DNA of 32,271 nucleotides, taken from the NCBI GenBank assembly GCA_037439685.1, contig JBBIVO010000012.1:1-32271 (forward strand). Reading direction: 5' to 3'. Under the pieces are notes generated by a model, which made no database searches, had not been told where the DNA came from, and saw nothing but the letters and a program-made list of their open reading frames with translations. The translations under genes and the position numbers were made by a program. Below, piece after piece: positions 14,979 through 22,914 of this stretch. Position 1 is the first letter of the stretch, and the number at the start of each line of letters is the position of its first letter. Origin of the DNA: JAGTRB01 sp037439685 (lineage in GTDB: Archaea > Thermoproteota > Bathyarchaeia > TCS64).

Positions 14979-16149
14979 ATGGGAGTCCTCGATGATATCA
15001 GGGTGCTAGACCTGACCCATGTATGGTTCGGCCCCTTCTGCACCATGATGCTCGCAGACCTTGGGGCGGAGGTCATAAGGATCGAGCCTCCATGGGGGGC
15101 CATAGACAGGATCGCGGAGGGGGCCCTCTTCGGCGGGGTGACCTACACCTTCCACCACCTCAACCTGAACAAGAAGGGTCTAACCCTGAACCTGAAGGCC
15201 CCCGAGGGGGTTTCAATATTCAAGGAGCTGGTCAAGATGTCCGATGTGGTTGTGCAGAACTTCACCCCGGGGACGATGGAGAGGCTTGGCCTCGGATACG
15301 AGGTCCTAAGGGAGCTCAACCCCCGCATCATCTACGCAGCCCTCTCAGGCTTCGGCCAGTACGGCCCCTACACGAAGAGGGGATCCTACGCCATGATCGC
15401 AGAGGCGATGAGCGGCCACACGAGGTTGACGGGAGACGGGGTCGACCCAGAAGGGCCGCCCATAGAGATGGCCCAGGCCTACGGCGACCTAGGGCCAGCC
15501 CTCTTCGCAGCCATGAGCATCATAGCAGCCCTCAGGTTTAGAGATAGGACAGGGAAAGGCCAGATGATCGACGTATCCCAGCTGGACTGCATGGTCGCCC
15601 TTAACACCGGCGTCACATGTTACACCCTCTCCGGGATGAGGCCATGGGAGCTGAGGAAGAGGTNNNNNNNNNNNNNNNNNNNCGAGGGGGGTCGGAGGAC
15701 TGATGAGGACGAGGGATGGGGGATGGATAAGGCTGGCGGCCTTCTCCCCCTCATCCATAGACAACCTAAAGAGGTGTCTAGGGGTTGAGGAGCTGACTAA
15801 GGAGGATGTGGAGAAAAGGGTGGCGGAGATGGCCAGAGACGAGGCGGTAGAGCTCTTCGTGAATGCAGACGTCCCCGTAGCGCCGGTATACCACGTCGAC
15901 GAGGTTGTTAAGGACCCCCACCTCATAGCCAGGGGGATGTTCATCGAGGTCGACCACCCAAAGGCGGGGAAGGTCAAGGTACCAAACTTCCCAGTGAAGC
16001 TCTCAGAGACGCCCGGAAGGGTGAACACAGCCGCCCCCCTACTGGGCCAGCATAACAGGGAGATCCTCATGGGGCTACTGGGCTACACGGAGGAGAGGAT
16101 CAAGGAGCTGGAATTGGAAGGGGTCATCTCATCTGAGCCAGCGCCATAG
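14979..16149 (+). CDS. CaiB/BaiF family III CoA-transferase (interrupted by N gap)
   Basis: Family III CoA-transferases move CoA between carboxylic acids such as formate/oxalate or carnitine/butyrobetaine. The N-terminal Rossmann-like part has GVLDDIRVLDLTHVWFGPF, the ADLGAEVIRIEPP strand, NLNKKGLTLNLK, VVQNFTPG and AALSGFGQYGP. Asp170 in QAYGDLG aligns with the catalytic Asp of formyl-CoA transferase. After the gap at 15664-15682 the C-terminal domain continues (WIRLAAFSP, VPVAPVYHVDEVV, NFPVKLSETPG, LGQHNREIL). The two halves lie in different frames, which only shows that the gap length is arbitrary. ATG 14979 with GAGG 10 bases upstream matches the family start; in-frame codons back to 14934 are unlikely to be used. 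The substrate is unknown and no acyl-CoA partner gene is adjacent. Confidence 0.9.
15664..15682. other. Assembly gap (19 N)
   Basis: A run of N inside the CoA-transferase gene. The frames on each side do not match, so the true missing length is unknown. Confidence 0.99.
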
Positions 16150-16216
16150 CATAGGCCATCAACCCCGAGACCCAACATACCCTTAAGAATAGGTTTATCC
16201 AAGATATGGTTCAGAG

Positions 16217-16289
16217 GCCCCGGTAGCTCAGAGGCCAGAGCGGCAGCCTCGTAAGCTGTTGGCCGCGGGTTCGAATCCCGCCCGGGGCT
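16217..16289 (+). tRNA. tRNA-Thr (anticodon CGT)
   Basis: A 73-base cloverleaf: acceptor GCCCCGG pairs with CCGGGGC, the anticodon stem GCAGC/GCTGT (one G-T pair) holds loop CTCGTAA with anticodon CGT, and the T arm is GCGGGTTCGAATCCCGC. Discriminator T, no intron, CCA not encoded. A TATA-like CTTAAGAATA/GGTTTATCC lies at about 16190-16201. Confidence 0.94.
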
Positions 16290-16330
16290 CTGCCAGGTCA
16301 AGGAGTAACCCTTTGAAGGATTTTGGAGAA

Positions 16331-16341
16331 TAATTAAATAT
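16331..16341 (+). promoter_or_regulatory. TATA-like promoter of the P-loop protein gene
   Basis: TAATTAAATAT ends about 29 bases before ATG 16370, typical spacing for an archaeal leaderless transcript. Confidence 0.45.
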
Positions 16342-16369
16342 CTAAACGGTCTACCTCGGATAGTGGAGT

Positions 16370-16960
16370 ATGCCCTGTGGGGATAGGTTCAGAGACTTTC
16401 TGGGGAAGAGGTCTCTCATAGTGGGGGATGTGGGGGTTGGAAAGACCAAGATGACCCTCACGATACTCCGCGATGCCCTAGCCCAAGGCTCTTCGAGGGA
16501 TATCTCGATAATCGATATGGCCCCGGGAGGCCTGCTCTATGGGGGGAGGAGGATTGGGGGTAGGATATCCGAGATGATAAATCTGCCGGTGGAGGTTAGA
16601 TATCTCCATCCCCCCAGGGTGGAGGCCCCTAGAATATCGGCCAGGTCTCCAGGTGAGCTTCTGAGGATGGTTGAGGCTAACAGGGCCTCCATAGAACCCC
16701 TCCTAAGGGAGTTCATAGATGATCCCACCCCTATACTGTTCATCAACGATGTCTCGATATACCTCCAGTCGGGCTGTTACAGAGCCGTCTTCGAGGCCTT
16801 GGAGGCGTCCAAGACCTTCATAGGTAATGGCTACTGTGGGGATTCCCTCTCCTTCGACCATGGGACCGGGGTCTCCAAGGTCGAGAGGTATCTCATGGAT
16901 CTCCTCATAGAAAAGATGGACCTCGTCATAAGCCTTTCAGAAACCCCTGAAAAGAGATGA
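16370..16960 (+). CDS. P-loop ATPase of unknown function
   Basis: A 196-residue protein with Walker A GDVGVGKT (19-26) and a Walker-B-like strand PILFINDVSIY near 122-132. Between them are DISIIDMAPGG and a Pro/Arg-rich stretch; after them come EALEASKTFIGNGYCG and a C-terminal helix. The fold looks like a small SIMIBI or RecA-type NTPase, without the deviant ParA Walker A and without DNA-binding or membrane segments. The sequence is complete, and I know it only as an uncharacterised archaeal nucleotide-binding protein. It stands alone on the plus strand after tRNA-Thr with its own TATA-like promoter. FIGNGYCGDSLSFDHG is unusually Gly/Cys-rich and may be a functional loop. Confidence 0.75.
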   Translation: MPCGDRFRDFLGKRSLIVGDVGVGKTKMTLTILRDALAQGSSRDISIIDMAPGGLLYGGRRIGGRISEMINLPVEVRYLHPPRVEAPRISARSPGELLRMVEANRASIEPLLREFIDDPTPILFINDVSIYLQSGCYRAVFEALEASKTFIGNGYCGDSLSFDHGTGVSKVERYLMDLLIEKMDLVISLSETPEKR

Positions 16961-17233
16961 CCCAACCATCGCGACTATAAGTTCAGATGATCATTCATAG
17001 CTACATAGAAAACGCCCTCCAACCAAATAGTCCTCCCCAAAGAAGAGTCTCATCGGCTAACCCCATTTAGACGTTTCTAGAGGTTAGAGGATACCGTCAC
17101 ACTTAATTGCTGAAACTAGGCCGTCTACCACATAATATGGGGGTAAGGCCTTCTCATCAGGGATCTTGCGAATCGGATGGATATTAAGCTCAGGCTTAAA
17201 TAGCGTAGACCATATTTATTGTTTGATTAAGGG
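16961..17233. other. Intergenic region with promoter for the coiled-coil gene
   Basis: No coding frame is credible here. TTAAATAG at 17196-17203 lies 30 bases before ATG 17234 and is a good TATA box candidate. Confidence 0.5.
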
Positions 17234-17983
17234 ATGGAGGCCCCTGTTTCAGCAGAGCTCATAGTTGGAGTGGGCGCCATCGCCGTTGCGATCCTAGCCA
17301 CATACCTCTTCGTCCGGGCAACGAGAGGGGGGAAGGGGGTGAAGGGGGGGGTTGAAGAGCCTAAGGAGGGGCAGCCCCCGAAGGTTGAGGCTGGCGCGAA
17401 ATCCGAGGTTTCGGCTATGGCGGGGCATCAGACGCCCGACTCGACGAGGTATATACAGCAAGCCCAGGTGGAGAAGGCTAGAAGTGAGATAAGGGTCCTC
17501 ACCCTGAGGAGGGAGCTCCTCAGCACAGCCCTGAAGAGGCTCTTCGAGGCCGAGGACCTAGGGGAGATAACCCGAGAGGAGCGCGTGAGGCTCTCTAAGG
17601 ATTATGAGGATGAGTTGAAGAGGGTGGCGGAGGAGATCAAGAGGTCAGAGTTGATCTTGACCCTCCACGAGCTTGAGAACATAAGGCATGAGATAGTAAA
17701 GAGGTTTGAGGCGGCTTTAAACAACACCCAGATGAGGATAGATGCCATCATAAAAGAGCTGAACCTGGTGCCGAGGGCTCAGCCAGAGGCCAAGCCCGAA
17801 GTAGAGAAGAGGAGGAGAGCCAAGGAGGAGGCGGAGAAGGAGGTTAAAGAGGAGGCTAAGGAGGCAGAGGCGGAGAGGCCTAAGACGCCTAAGAGATCCG
17901 AGGTAGATGAGAGGCTTGAGCAGCTGAGGAGGGAGATCCTGAAGGAGCTTGAGGAGCTCGAGAAGCTGGAGATAGAGGTCTGA
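17234..17983 (+). CDS. Membrane-anchored coiled-coil protein
   Basis: A 249-residue protein with a single hydrophobic segment at 8-28 (VGVGAIAVAILATYLFV) followed by Arg/Lys, so the N-terminus is probably outside and the rest cytosolic. A low-complexity linker (30-65) leads to a long charged heptad-like helix (about 75-165), a Glu/Lys/Ala-rich stretch (185-215) and a final amphipathic helix rich in EELEKLE. No catalytic domain is seen. The stop is 7 bases before the rpiA start, so the two are probably co-transcribed, but no functional link to sugar metabolism is obvious. Similar short membrane coiled-coil proteins are common in TACK archaea and remain unassigned; a structural or scaffold role is inference only. 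Confidence 0.75.
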   Translation: MEAPVSAELIVGVGAIAVAILATYLFVRATRGGKGVKGGVEEPKEGQPPKVEAGAKSEVSAMAGHQTPDSTRYIQQAQVEKARSEIRVLTLRRELLSTALKRLFEAEDLGEITREERVRLSKDYEDELKRVAEEIKRSELILTLHELENIRHEIVKRFEAALNNTQMRIDAIIKELNLVPRAQPEAKPEVEKRRRAKEEAEKEVKEEAKEAEAERPKTPKRSEVDERLEQLRREILKELEELEKLEIEV

Positions 17984-17990
17984 TGGCGCG

Positions 17991-18695
17991 GTGGATCCAA
18001 GGGAGAGGATGAAGAGGAGGGCTTCGGAGAGGGCCGTTGAGCACGTTGAGAGCGGCTTCGTCGTGGGCCTTGGAAGCGGAACCACGGCTGCGATGGCGAT
18101 AAGGCTTATAGGAGAAAGGCTGAGGGCTGGAGAGCTTAGAGACATCTTGGGGGTTCCAACCAGCCTCCAGGCCGCCCAGGAGGCGATATCGTCAGGGATC
18201 CCCCTAACAACCCTAGACGAGCATCCGGAGCTCGACCTCTCCATCGACGGGGCTGACCAGCTGGACCTGGAGCTCAGGGCGATAAAGGGTGGTGGGGGGG
18301 CCCTCCTGAGGGAGAAGGTCGTCGCCTCCGCGTCGAGGCTCTCCATCGTTGTAGCCGACGAGACGAAGCTCTCTGAGAGGCTCGGGCTTGGATGCCCGGT
18401 TCCGGTGGAGGTCCACCCCTTCGCCCTAACGCCGGTCTATAAGAGGCTCTCGGAGATGGGGGGCAAGGCGAAGGTGAGGACGGGCGCTGGGAAGCTGGGC
18501 CCAGTGGTGACGGAGAATGGAAACCTTATCGTCGATGTTCACTTCGGCGCACTAGAAGACCCCGAAGGGGTTGAGGGGAGGCTCAAGGGAATCCCCGGAG
18601 TTTTAGAGACCGGGATCTTCATAGACCTGATAGACCTGGCCTACATAGGCACCAGGGAAGGCGTGAGGAGGCTGGAGAGGTTTAGGGTGGGATAG
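17991..18695 (+). CDS. rpiA: Ribose-5-phosphate isomerase A
   Basis: A 234-residue RpiA, interconverting ribose 5-phosphate and ribulose 5-phosphate. Conserved elements: GLGSGTT (26-32, phosphate binding), GVPTSLQA, the catalytic region DLSIDGADQLD, IKGGGGALLREK, VVADETKL and PVEVHPFA. The start is GTG 17991; an in-frame ATG at 18009 would shorten it by six residues, ahead of the first helix. It ends with TAG, one of several TAG terminators in the window. It lies 7 bases downstream of the coiled-coil gene. In archaea lacking the oxidative pentose pathway RpiA supplies ribose for nucleotides, typically from the reverse ribulose monophosphate or non-oxidative route; those partners are not in view. 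Confidence 0.96.
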   Translation: MDPRERMKRRASERAVEHVESGFVVGLGSGTTAAMAIRLIGERLRAGELRDILGVPTSLQAAQEAISSGIPLTTLDEHPELDLSIDGADQLDLELRAIKGGGGALLREKVVASASRLSIVVADETKLSERLGLGCPVPVEVHPFALTPVYKRLSEMGGKAKVRTGAGKLGPVVTENGNLIVDVHFGALEDPEGVEGRLKGIPGVLETGIFIDLIDLAYIGTREGVRRLERFRVG

Positions 18696-18732
18696 GCCTC
18701 ACGGTTTAGAGGAGGGCTGAAGTCTTCCGTGA

Positions 18733-19626
18733 TCAGTCTTCTCTCAGGAGGCTGCTCCCAGCCAGCCTCTCCACCACCCTTATTATGGCCTGGGTCCCCT
18801 TCTCCCCCAAACCCTCCGCATCTAGAGCCCTGAACATCTGGTATACCAGGCTGGCCCCTAATAGGGGGAGCCTCATCTCCGCTGATGCCTCCATTATGAG
18901 CCTCAGGTCCTTCAGATAGTGGCTGACCTTGAACCCGGGCTCCAGGTCCCCCCTCAGGAGCTTTGCCCCATTATGGGTAAGCTGCCAGCTGCTCCCCGCT
19001 CCTCCAGAGACGGCTGAGAAGGCCTTCTCGAGGTTGACCCCAGCCCTCGACGCGAACATGAGGGCCTCAGCCACCCCGAGCATGTTTATCCCGACGAGGA
19101 TCTGGTTGCATAGCTTGACCATCTGGCCCATCCCATGGTCCCCCACATAGATTATGGTTCTCCCCATGGCCCTGAGTATGGGGAGGCACTCCTGGAAGGC
19201 GTCCTCATCCCCGCCTACCATGATGCTCAGGGTTCCATCCCTGGCCCCCACATCTCCGCCGCTCACAGGGGCGTCGAGCATCCTCACCCCCCTCTTTGAG
19301 AGCTCCGATGCTATCCGCCTCGTCACCATGGGGGAGATGGTGCTCATATCTACAACGATGGAGCCTGGCCTAGCCCCGTGGATCACCCCCTCAGGCCCTA
19401 GGATGACCTCCTCGACGTCGGGTGAGTCGGTGACGATGTCGATGATGACATCCGACCTCTCAGCCACCTCCTTAGGCGATGATGCGGCGGAGGCTCCAGC
19501 CTCCACGAGGGGCCTCATCTTCGAAGATGTTCTGTTCCAGACGGTTAGGGGGAAGCCGGCCTTCAGGATGTTCATCGACATCCTGCTACCCATTATCCCT
19601 AGGCCGATGAAGCCAACCCTCTTCAT
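18733..19626 (-). CDS. Beta-hydroxyacid dehydrogenase (3-hydroxyisobutyrate/tartronate-semialdehyde type)
   Basis: A 297-residue NAD(P)-dependent oxidoreductase of the 6-phosphogluconate dehydrogenase-like superfamily. The Rossmann motif GFIGLGIMGSRM is at 5-16, and Asn31-Arg32 (WNRT) after strand 2 suggests preference for NADPH. The substrate motif DAPVSGGDVGARDGTLSIMVGG starts at 118, and the catalytic Lys171 lies in GMGQMVKLCNQ, with Asn174. The C-terminal helical domain has GFKVSHYLKDLRL. The family includes 3-hydroxyisobutyrate dehydrogenase, 2-hydroxy-3-oxopropionate reductase and succinic or glyoxylate semialdehyde reductases; sequence alone does not separate these. ATG 19626 is followed at once by the first strand. 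The gene is convergent with rpiA. Confidence 0.93.
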   Translation of the reverse strand: MKRVGFIGLGIMGSRMSMNILKAGFPLTVWNRTSSKMRPLVEAGASAASSPKEVAERSDVIIDIVTDSPDVEEVILGPEGVIHGARPGSIVVDMSTISPMVTRRIASELSKRGVRMLDAPVSGGDVGARDGTLSIMVGGDEDAFQECLPILRAMGRTIIYVGDHGMGQMVKLCNQILVGINMLGVAEALMFASRAGVNLEKAFSAVSGGAGSSWQLTHNGAKLLRGDLEPGFKVSHYLKDLRLIMEASAEMRLPLLGASLVYQMFRALDAEGLGEKGTQAIIRVVERLAGSSLLRED

Positions 19627-19678
19627 ATCCCATCGCCAACAGATTCGGTGTGATGATATTAAACAATTCCTTATCTCG

Positions 19679-20086
19679 TCAGTACCCGAGCTGCCTCAGG
19701 GCCATCTGTTTCAGGCTGAGGAGATAGAAGCTCCCTGAGAGCCCCAGCGCGATCAGGGAGATCCCCAAGAGCAGGTTCATGGTCGCCCTCCTCGAATCAT
19801 ATACGACTCGGGCGCTCCTATAGGATGTCAAAAGCCCCAGGAAGGTGAGGAGGAGGAAGAGCATGCTAAGGGCGCTCTCCATCAAGGTCTGCTCGTCTTG
19901 GAGCCCCCTCACGGCTATATATCCTCCGGGGAAGCCTATGATGGCTGGGGGCCTATCGAGGAGGTTGTAGATCCCCCCTCCCGCTATGAAGGCCGCGAAG
20001 ATTACGGCTGACACGGCGATGAGGCTCTCGAGGGTTCCAGGCCTCCATCTAAACCTCCTAAAGAGCCTCCTCAACCTCACGGACAT
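19679..20086 (-). CDS. Small three-TM membrane protein, possibly Ost3-like
   Basis: A 135-residue protein with a basic N-terminus (RLRRLFRRFRWR) and three hydrophobic helices at about 21-41, 69-88 and 103-124. The loop after TM1 carries YNLLDRPPAIIGFPGG and the loop before TM2 carries GLQDEQTLMES. That arrangement recalls the short archaeal proteins annotated as OST3/OST6-family oligosaccharyltransferase subunits, which lack the thioredoxin domain of the eukaryotic ones. I recognise this from memory and only moderately. The gene stands alone, divergent from the zinc-ribbon/gcv operon. If correct it would be an accessory of N-glycosylation in the membrane. Confidence 0.65.
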   Translation of the reverse strand: MSVRLRRLFRRFRWRPGTLESLIAVSAVIFAAFIAGGGIYNLLDRPPAIIGFPGGYIAVRGLQDEQTLMESALSMLFLLLTFLGLLTSYRSARVVYDSRRATMNLLLGISLIALGLSGSFYLLSLKQMALRQLGY

Positions 20087-20151
20087 ATTGAGCCCCCTAG
20101 TGGTAATCCCTCCCCTCTAAAATCTCTTTCGGGCGACCACGGAAGATAAGG

Positions 20152-20159
20152 TTTAATTG
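20152..20159 (+). promoter_or_regulatory. TATA-like promoter of the gcv operon
   Basis: TTTAATTG lies 23 bases ahead of ATG 20182, the first gene of the zinc-ribbon/gcvT/gcvH set; a short or absent leader is expected. Confidence 0.35.
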
Positions 20160-20181
20160 ACTCTGAGCCTAAGGAAGACGG

Positions 20182-20370
20182 ATGCCCCAGCAGATCATCT
20201 GCTCAGATTGCGGCTATATACTATATGAGGGGGAGATCATCAAGTCACCATATGAGATAATAAAGAAGTTCAACTCCAGATGCCCAAGATGCAATAAGAA
20301 GCTCTCCTTCTCGCCGGAGAGCGTGGAGGTCGTCCTCTGGGAGGGGGAACCCAATAGGGCAGATGGATGA
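20182..20370 (+). CDS. Small zinc-ribbon protein
   Basis: A 62-residue protein with two Cys pairs, CSDCGY (8-11) and CPRCNK (34-37), forming a rubredoxin-like zinc ribbon separated by YEGEIIKSPYEIIKKF. Such tiny ribbons occur widely in TACK archaea without assigned function. Its stop overlaps the ATG of gcvT (ATGGATGA at 20363-20370), so it is translationally coupled to the glycine cleavage genes. A regulatory or assembly role there would be a guess. The ATG follows AAGGAAG within a few bases. Confidence 0.8.
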   Translation: MPQQIICSDCGYILYEGEIIKSPYEIIKKFNSRCPRCNKKLSFSPESVEVVLWEGEPNRADG

Positions 20371-21568
20371 AATAGGCTCAAATATCCGCGATGATTTACT
20401 CTCACCGAACGGAGGCTTGGAGGATCGAGGTTTGACCCTGAAGAGGACCCACATCTACCCATACCACCGGGAGCATGGGAGGCTGATAGGGTTCGCGGGG
20501 TTCGAGATGCCTGTATGGTATGAGGGCATCATCCCCGAGCACCAGGCGGTGAGGAGCTCGGTAGGCCTCTTCGACGTGACCCACATGGGCAGAGCCCTCG
20601 TGGAGGGGAAGGAGGCTGAGGAGTTCATCGACCACATGATAACCGGAGACGCCACCACCCTAGGGCCCATGAGGGGATTATACACCCTCATGTGCAACGA
20701 GAGGGGTGGGATAGTCGACGACCTGATAACCTACAGGCTGTCAAACGAGGCCTTCCTCCTGGTTTATAACGCCTCCAACAGGGAGAAGGACCTCGGATGG
20801 CTTAAAAGGAACTCCCAAGGCTTTGAGGTGAGGATCAGAGACGTCTCAGACGAGGTGGCGATGTTCTCCCTTCAGGGCCCTAGGGCCCAAGAGACCCTCC
20901 AAAAGCTCTGCGGCGAGGAGGTCGCAGGCCTAGAGAGGTTCCAGATATCCAGGTATAGGGTTCAAGGCCTCGAGATGATGGCTGCGAGGACTGGATACAC
21001 CGGGGAAGACGGATTCGAACTCTTCGTCCTGGAAACGCCCATCCAGGAGCCCTGGAAGGCGATGAGAGCCTGGGAGATGCTGATGGAGGCCGGGGAGGAG
21101 TTCGGCATAAAGCCCTGCGGGCTTGGGGCAAGGGATAGCCTTCGCCTGGAGGCGGGGCTATGCCTATACGGAAACGAGATCGACGAGGAGACCAACCCCT
21201 TCGAGGCCCGCCTGAGATGGGTGGTGAAGCTGGAGAAGGGGAGGGGCTTCATAGGGAGGGAGGCCCTAATCAAGACCTCGGGGGAGGGTTTGAGGAGGAC
21301 AAGGGTCGGAATAGCCATGGAGGAGGGAGGTATACCCAGGAAGGGGTGTGAGATCTGGAACGAGGAGAGGATCGGAGTGGTGACAAGCGGAGGTTACAGC
21401 CCGACCTTGGACCTGGGGATAGCCATGGGATACGTCCCCCGCGAGCACTCCAAGCTCGGGACACCTGTAAGGATAAAGATAAGAGGTAAGCTATTAAGGG
21501 GGAAAATAGTTAAGTTTCACCCCTTCTACGATGAATCCAAGTATGGATGGAAGAGGGATAGGATTTGA
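20363..21568 (+). CDS. gcvT: Glycine cleavage system T protein (aminomethyltransferase)
   Basis: A 401-residue GcvT, which transfers the methylene group from aminomethyl-lipoyl-H protein to a tetrahydropterin and releases ammonia. Motifs: GFAGFEMPVWYEG, VGLFDVTHMG, YTLMCNERGGIVDDL, FSLQGPRA, GYTGEDGFELF and GLGARDSLRLEAGLCLYGNEID. The C-terminal OB-like domain carries GVVTSGGYSPTL and GKIVKFHPFYD. The ATG at 20363 overlaps the zinc-ribbon stop; the family's first strand (KRTHIYPYHREHG) starts only 27 residues later, so a downstream TTG near 20432 is also possible. The gcvH start overlaps its stop. GcvP and lipoamide dehydrogenase are not in the window. With the Wood-Ljungdahl genes nearby, it would exchange one-carbon units with glycine. 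Confidence 0.95.
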   Translation: MDEIGSNIRDDLLSPNGGLEDRGLTLKRTHIYPYHREHGRLIGFAGFEMPVWYEGIIPEHQAVRSSVGLFDVTHMGRALVEGKEAEEFIDHMITGDATTLGPMRGLYTLMCNERGGIVDDLITYRLSNEAFLLVYNASNREKDLGWLKRNSQGFEVRIRDVSDEVAMFSLQGPRAQETLQKLCGEEVAGLERFQISRYRVQGLEMMAARTGYTGEDGFELFVLETPIQEPWKAMRAWEMLMEAGEEFGIKPCGLGARDSLRLEAGLCLYGNEIDEETNPFEARLRWVVKLEKGRGFIGREALIKTSGEGLRRTRVGIAMEEGGIPRKGCEIWNEERIGVVTSGGYSPTLDLGIAMGYVPREHSKLGTPVRIKIRGKLLRGKIVKFHPFYDESKYGWKRDRI

Positions 21569-21969
21569 AGAGGGATTATAGGTTTCCAATCGAGCTCCGC
21601 TACTCGAAGGAGCATGAATGGGTAAGGGTCCTCGATGACGGCACAGCCCTCATCGGCATAAGCGACTACGCCCAGGACCAGCTCCACGAACTCGTATACG
21701 TGGAGCTCCCCCAGGTTGGAAAGGATGTAAGCCAGTCGGAGGTCATAGGAACCGTGGAGTCCGTGAAGGCCGTAAGCGACATCTACTCCCCCATCTCAGG
21801 GGTGATAATCGAGGTGAATGAGGAGCTCCAAAACAGCCCGGAGCTCATAAACCAGGACCCATACGGTCGGGGGTGGATAGTTAAGATAAAACCTAAAAAC
21901 CTGGATTCAGACCTGAAGAGGCTCATGGACGCTGAGGCATACAGAAGATACGTGGAGGGGCTGAGCTAA
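21565..21969 (+). CDS. gcvH: Glycine cleavage system H protein
   Basis: A 134-residue lipoyl carrier of the glycine cleavage system. The barrel-hybrid fold signatures are YSKEHEWVRV (13-22), GISDYAQDQL and the lipoylation motif GTVESVKAVSD with Lys68, followed by YSPISGVIIEVNEEL and the C-terminal helix DAEAYRRYVE. The start is TTG 21565, overlapping the gcvT stop TGA (21566-21568), with AGAGGGAT just upstream. The length is typical. tRNA-Leu begins only 9 bases after the stop. Confidence 0.96.
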   Translation: MKRDYRFPIELRYSKEHEWVRVLDDGTALIGISDYAQDQLHELVYVELPQVGKDVSQSEVIGTVESVKAVSDIYSPISGVIIEVNEELQNSPELINQDPYGRGWIVKIKPKNLDSDLKRLMDAEAYRRYVEGLS

Positions 21970-21978
21970 AAACGAGAT

Positions 21979-22061
21979 GCGGGGGTTCCCGAGGGGCCAA
22001 AGGGGGCAGGTTCAGGACCTGCTGGATCAGTCCTCCGTGGGTTCGAATCCCACCCCCCGCA
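21979..22061 (+). tRNA. tRNA-Leu (anticodon CAG)
   Basis: An 83-base cloverleaf with the long variable arm of Leu tRNAs: acceptor GCGGGGG/CCCCCGC, anticodon stem GCAGG/CCTGC with loop TTCAGGA and anticodon CAG, variable arm TGGATCAGTCCTCCG, T arm GTGGGTTCGAATCCCAC, discriminator A. The next three bases happen to be CCA (22062-22064). It starts 9 bases after gcvH, so it may be transcribed with the gcv genes. Confidence 0.95.
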
Positions 22062-22164
22062 CCACCTTACCATAATTTTAAGGATAGAAGGAGGTCTACT
22101 GCTCTCCTCGAAGAATGGCTGGTGGAAGCCCTCTGTAGAGTCGCCGAAACTCGTTTTTAGGTAA

Positions 22165-22173
22165 AAATTTATA
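22165..22173 (+). promoter_or_regulatory. TATA-like promoter of vapBC
   Basis: AAATTTATA ends 23 bases before GTG 22196, fitting a leaderless vapB transcript. Confidence 0.45.
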
Positions 22174-22195
22174 CTCTGCAAGGCCCGTTATTTGA

Positions 22196-22456
22196 GTGTG
22201 GGTGGTGGGAGTGGGAGAAGTTGTAGAGATGGACGGTAAAGGCCGAGTTACCATTCCAGCTAATATTAGAAGAACATTGCGTAAGAATACTTTCAGAATA
22301 GAGCTTGCGGGTAAAGATACCATCATTCTAAGGGCTGTTGAGGATAAACATGAACTTTTGAGAAAAATATTAGAGATAAAACTCGTCGGAGATGAAGGAA
22401 GAGCCTCCGTAGATGCGGCTTCCGTTAAGGACCTCTACGGTGGAGTTAAGCATTGA
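22196..22456 (+). CDS. AbrB-type antitoxin (VapB-like)
   Basis: An 86-residue protein with an N-terminal swapped-hairpin SpoVT-AbrB domain: EVVEMDGKGRVTIPANIRR, typical of VapB antitoxins, which bind their own promoter. The C-terminal helix and tail (ELLRKILEIKLVGD...KDLYGGVKH) would wrap the toxin. The start is uncertain among GTG codons at 22196, 22198 and slightly downstream; the TATA-like AAATTTATA at 22165-22173 favours 22196 with no leader. Its stop overlaps the TTG start of the PIN-domain gene. Lower GC than the gcv operon just upstream. Confidence 0.85.
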   Translation: MWVVGVGEVVEMDGKGRVTIPANIRRTLRKNTFRIELAGKDTIILRAVEDKHELLRKILEIKLVGDEGRASVDAASVKDLYGGVKH

Positions 22457-22914
22457 GAATATTAGACTCTGATATATTCTCTTATGCTCTATATGATGGG
22501 AGCCTTGCCCACCCCCACGCTTGGAAAATTTTGGAGAGAGGGTTACTAGGCGACATCGATCTCCATATAACATATACTACCATCTTAGAAACATACAATG
22601 TGCTCTTTCGGTTTTACCGCGTAAGGCCGCTTAGAAATCTCTTGGAGAAGCTTAGCCTCACAGTTGGCGAATTAAAAGTAGTAGAGACATCTATTATGGG
22701 TCTTAACATATCTCTAACGGAGAATATACCCCTTGGGGATGGTTTCCTAATAGCAACAGCTTTAGAACATCACATACCAATCATAATTTCAAATGATTCA
22801 CACATAGCCAATAAAGCACCAAATTATGGCTTGATAGTTGAAAATCCCATACCAAAAAATTTAAGAGAAAAAATGGGTAAGTGGGAAGAAAAAGCCCGCG
22901 ACCTGGAAAATTAA
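22453..22914 (+). CDS. PIN-domain ribonuclease toxin (VapC-like)
   Basis: A 153-residue PIN protein. The acidic metal site is complete: Asp5 (ILDSD), Glu46 (TTILETYN), Asp96 (PLGDGFLIATA) and Asp115 (IISNDSHI). PIN toxins cleave RNA, usually tRNA or rRNA, and are held by an AbrB-type antitoxin, which is what precedes it. TTG 22453 overlaps the antitoxin stop TGA, giving translational coupling. A basic tail after residue 130 (PKNLREKMGKWEEKARDLEN) is longer than in most VapC. Nothing suggests inactivation, unlike the other toxin modules in this window. Confidence 0.9.
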   Translation: MRILDSDIFSYALYDGSLAHPHAWKILERGLLGDIDLHITYTTILETYNVLFRFYRVRPLRNLLEKLSLTVGELKVVETSIMGLNISLTENIPLGDGFLIATALEHHIPIIISNDSHIANKAPNYGLIVENPIPKNLREKMGKWEEKARDLEN

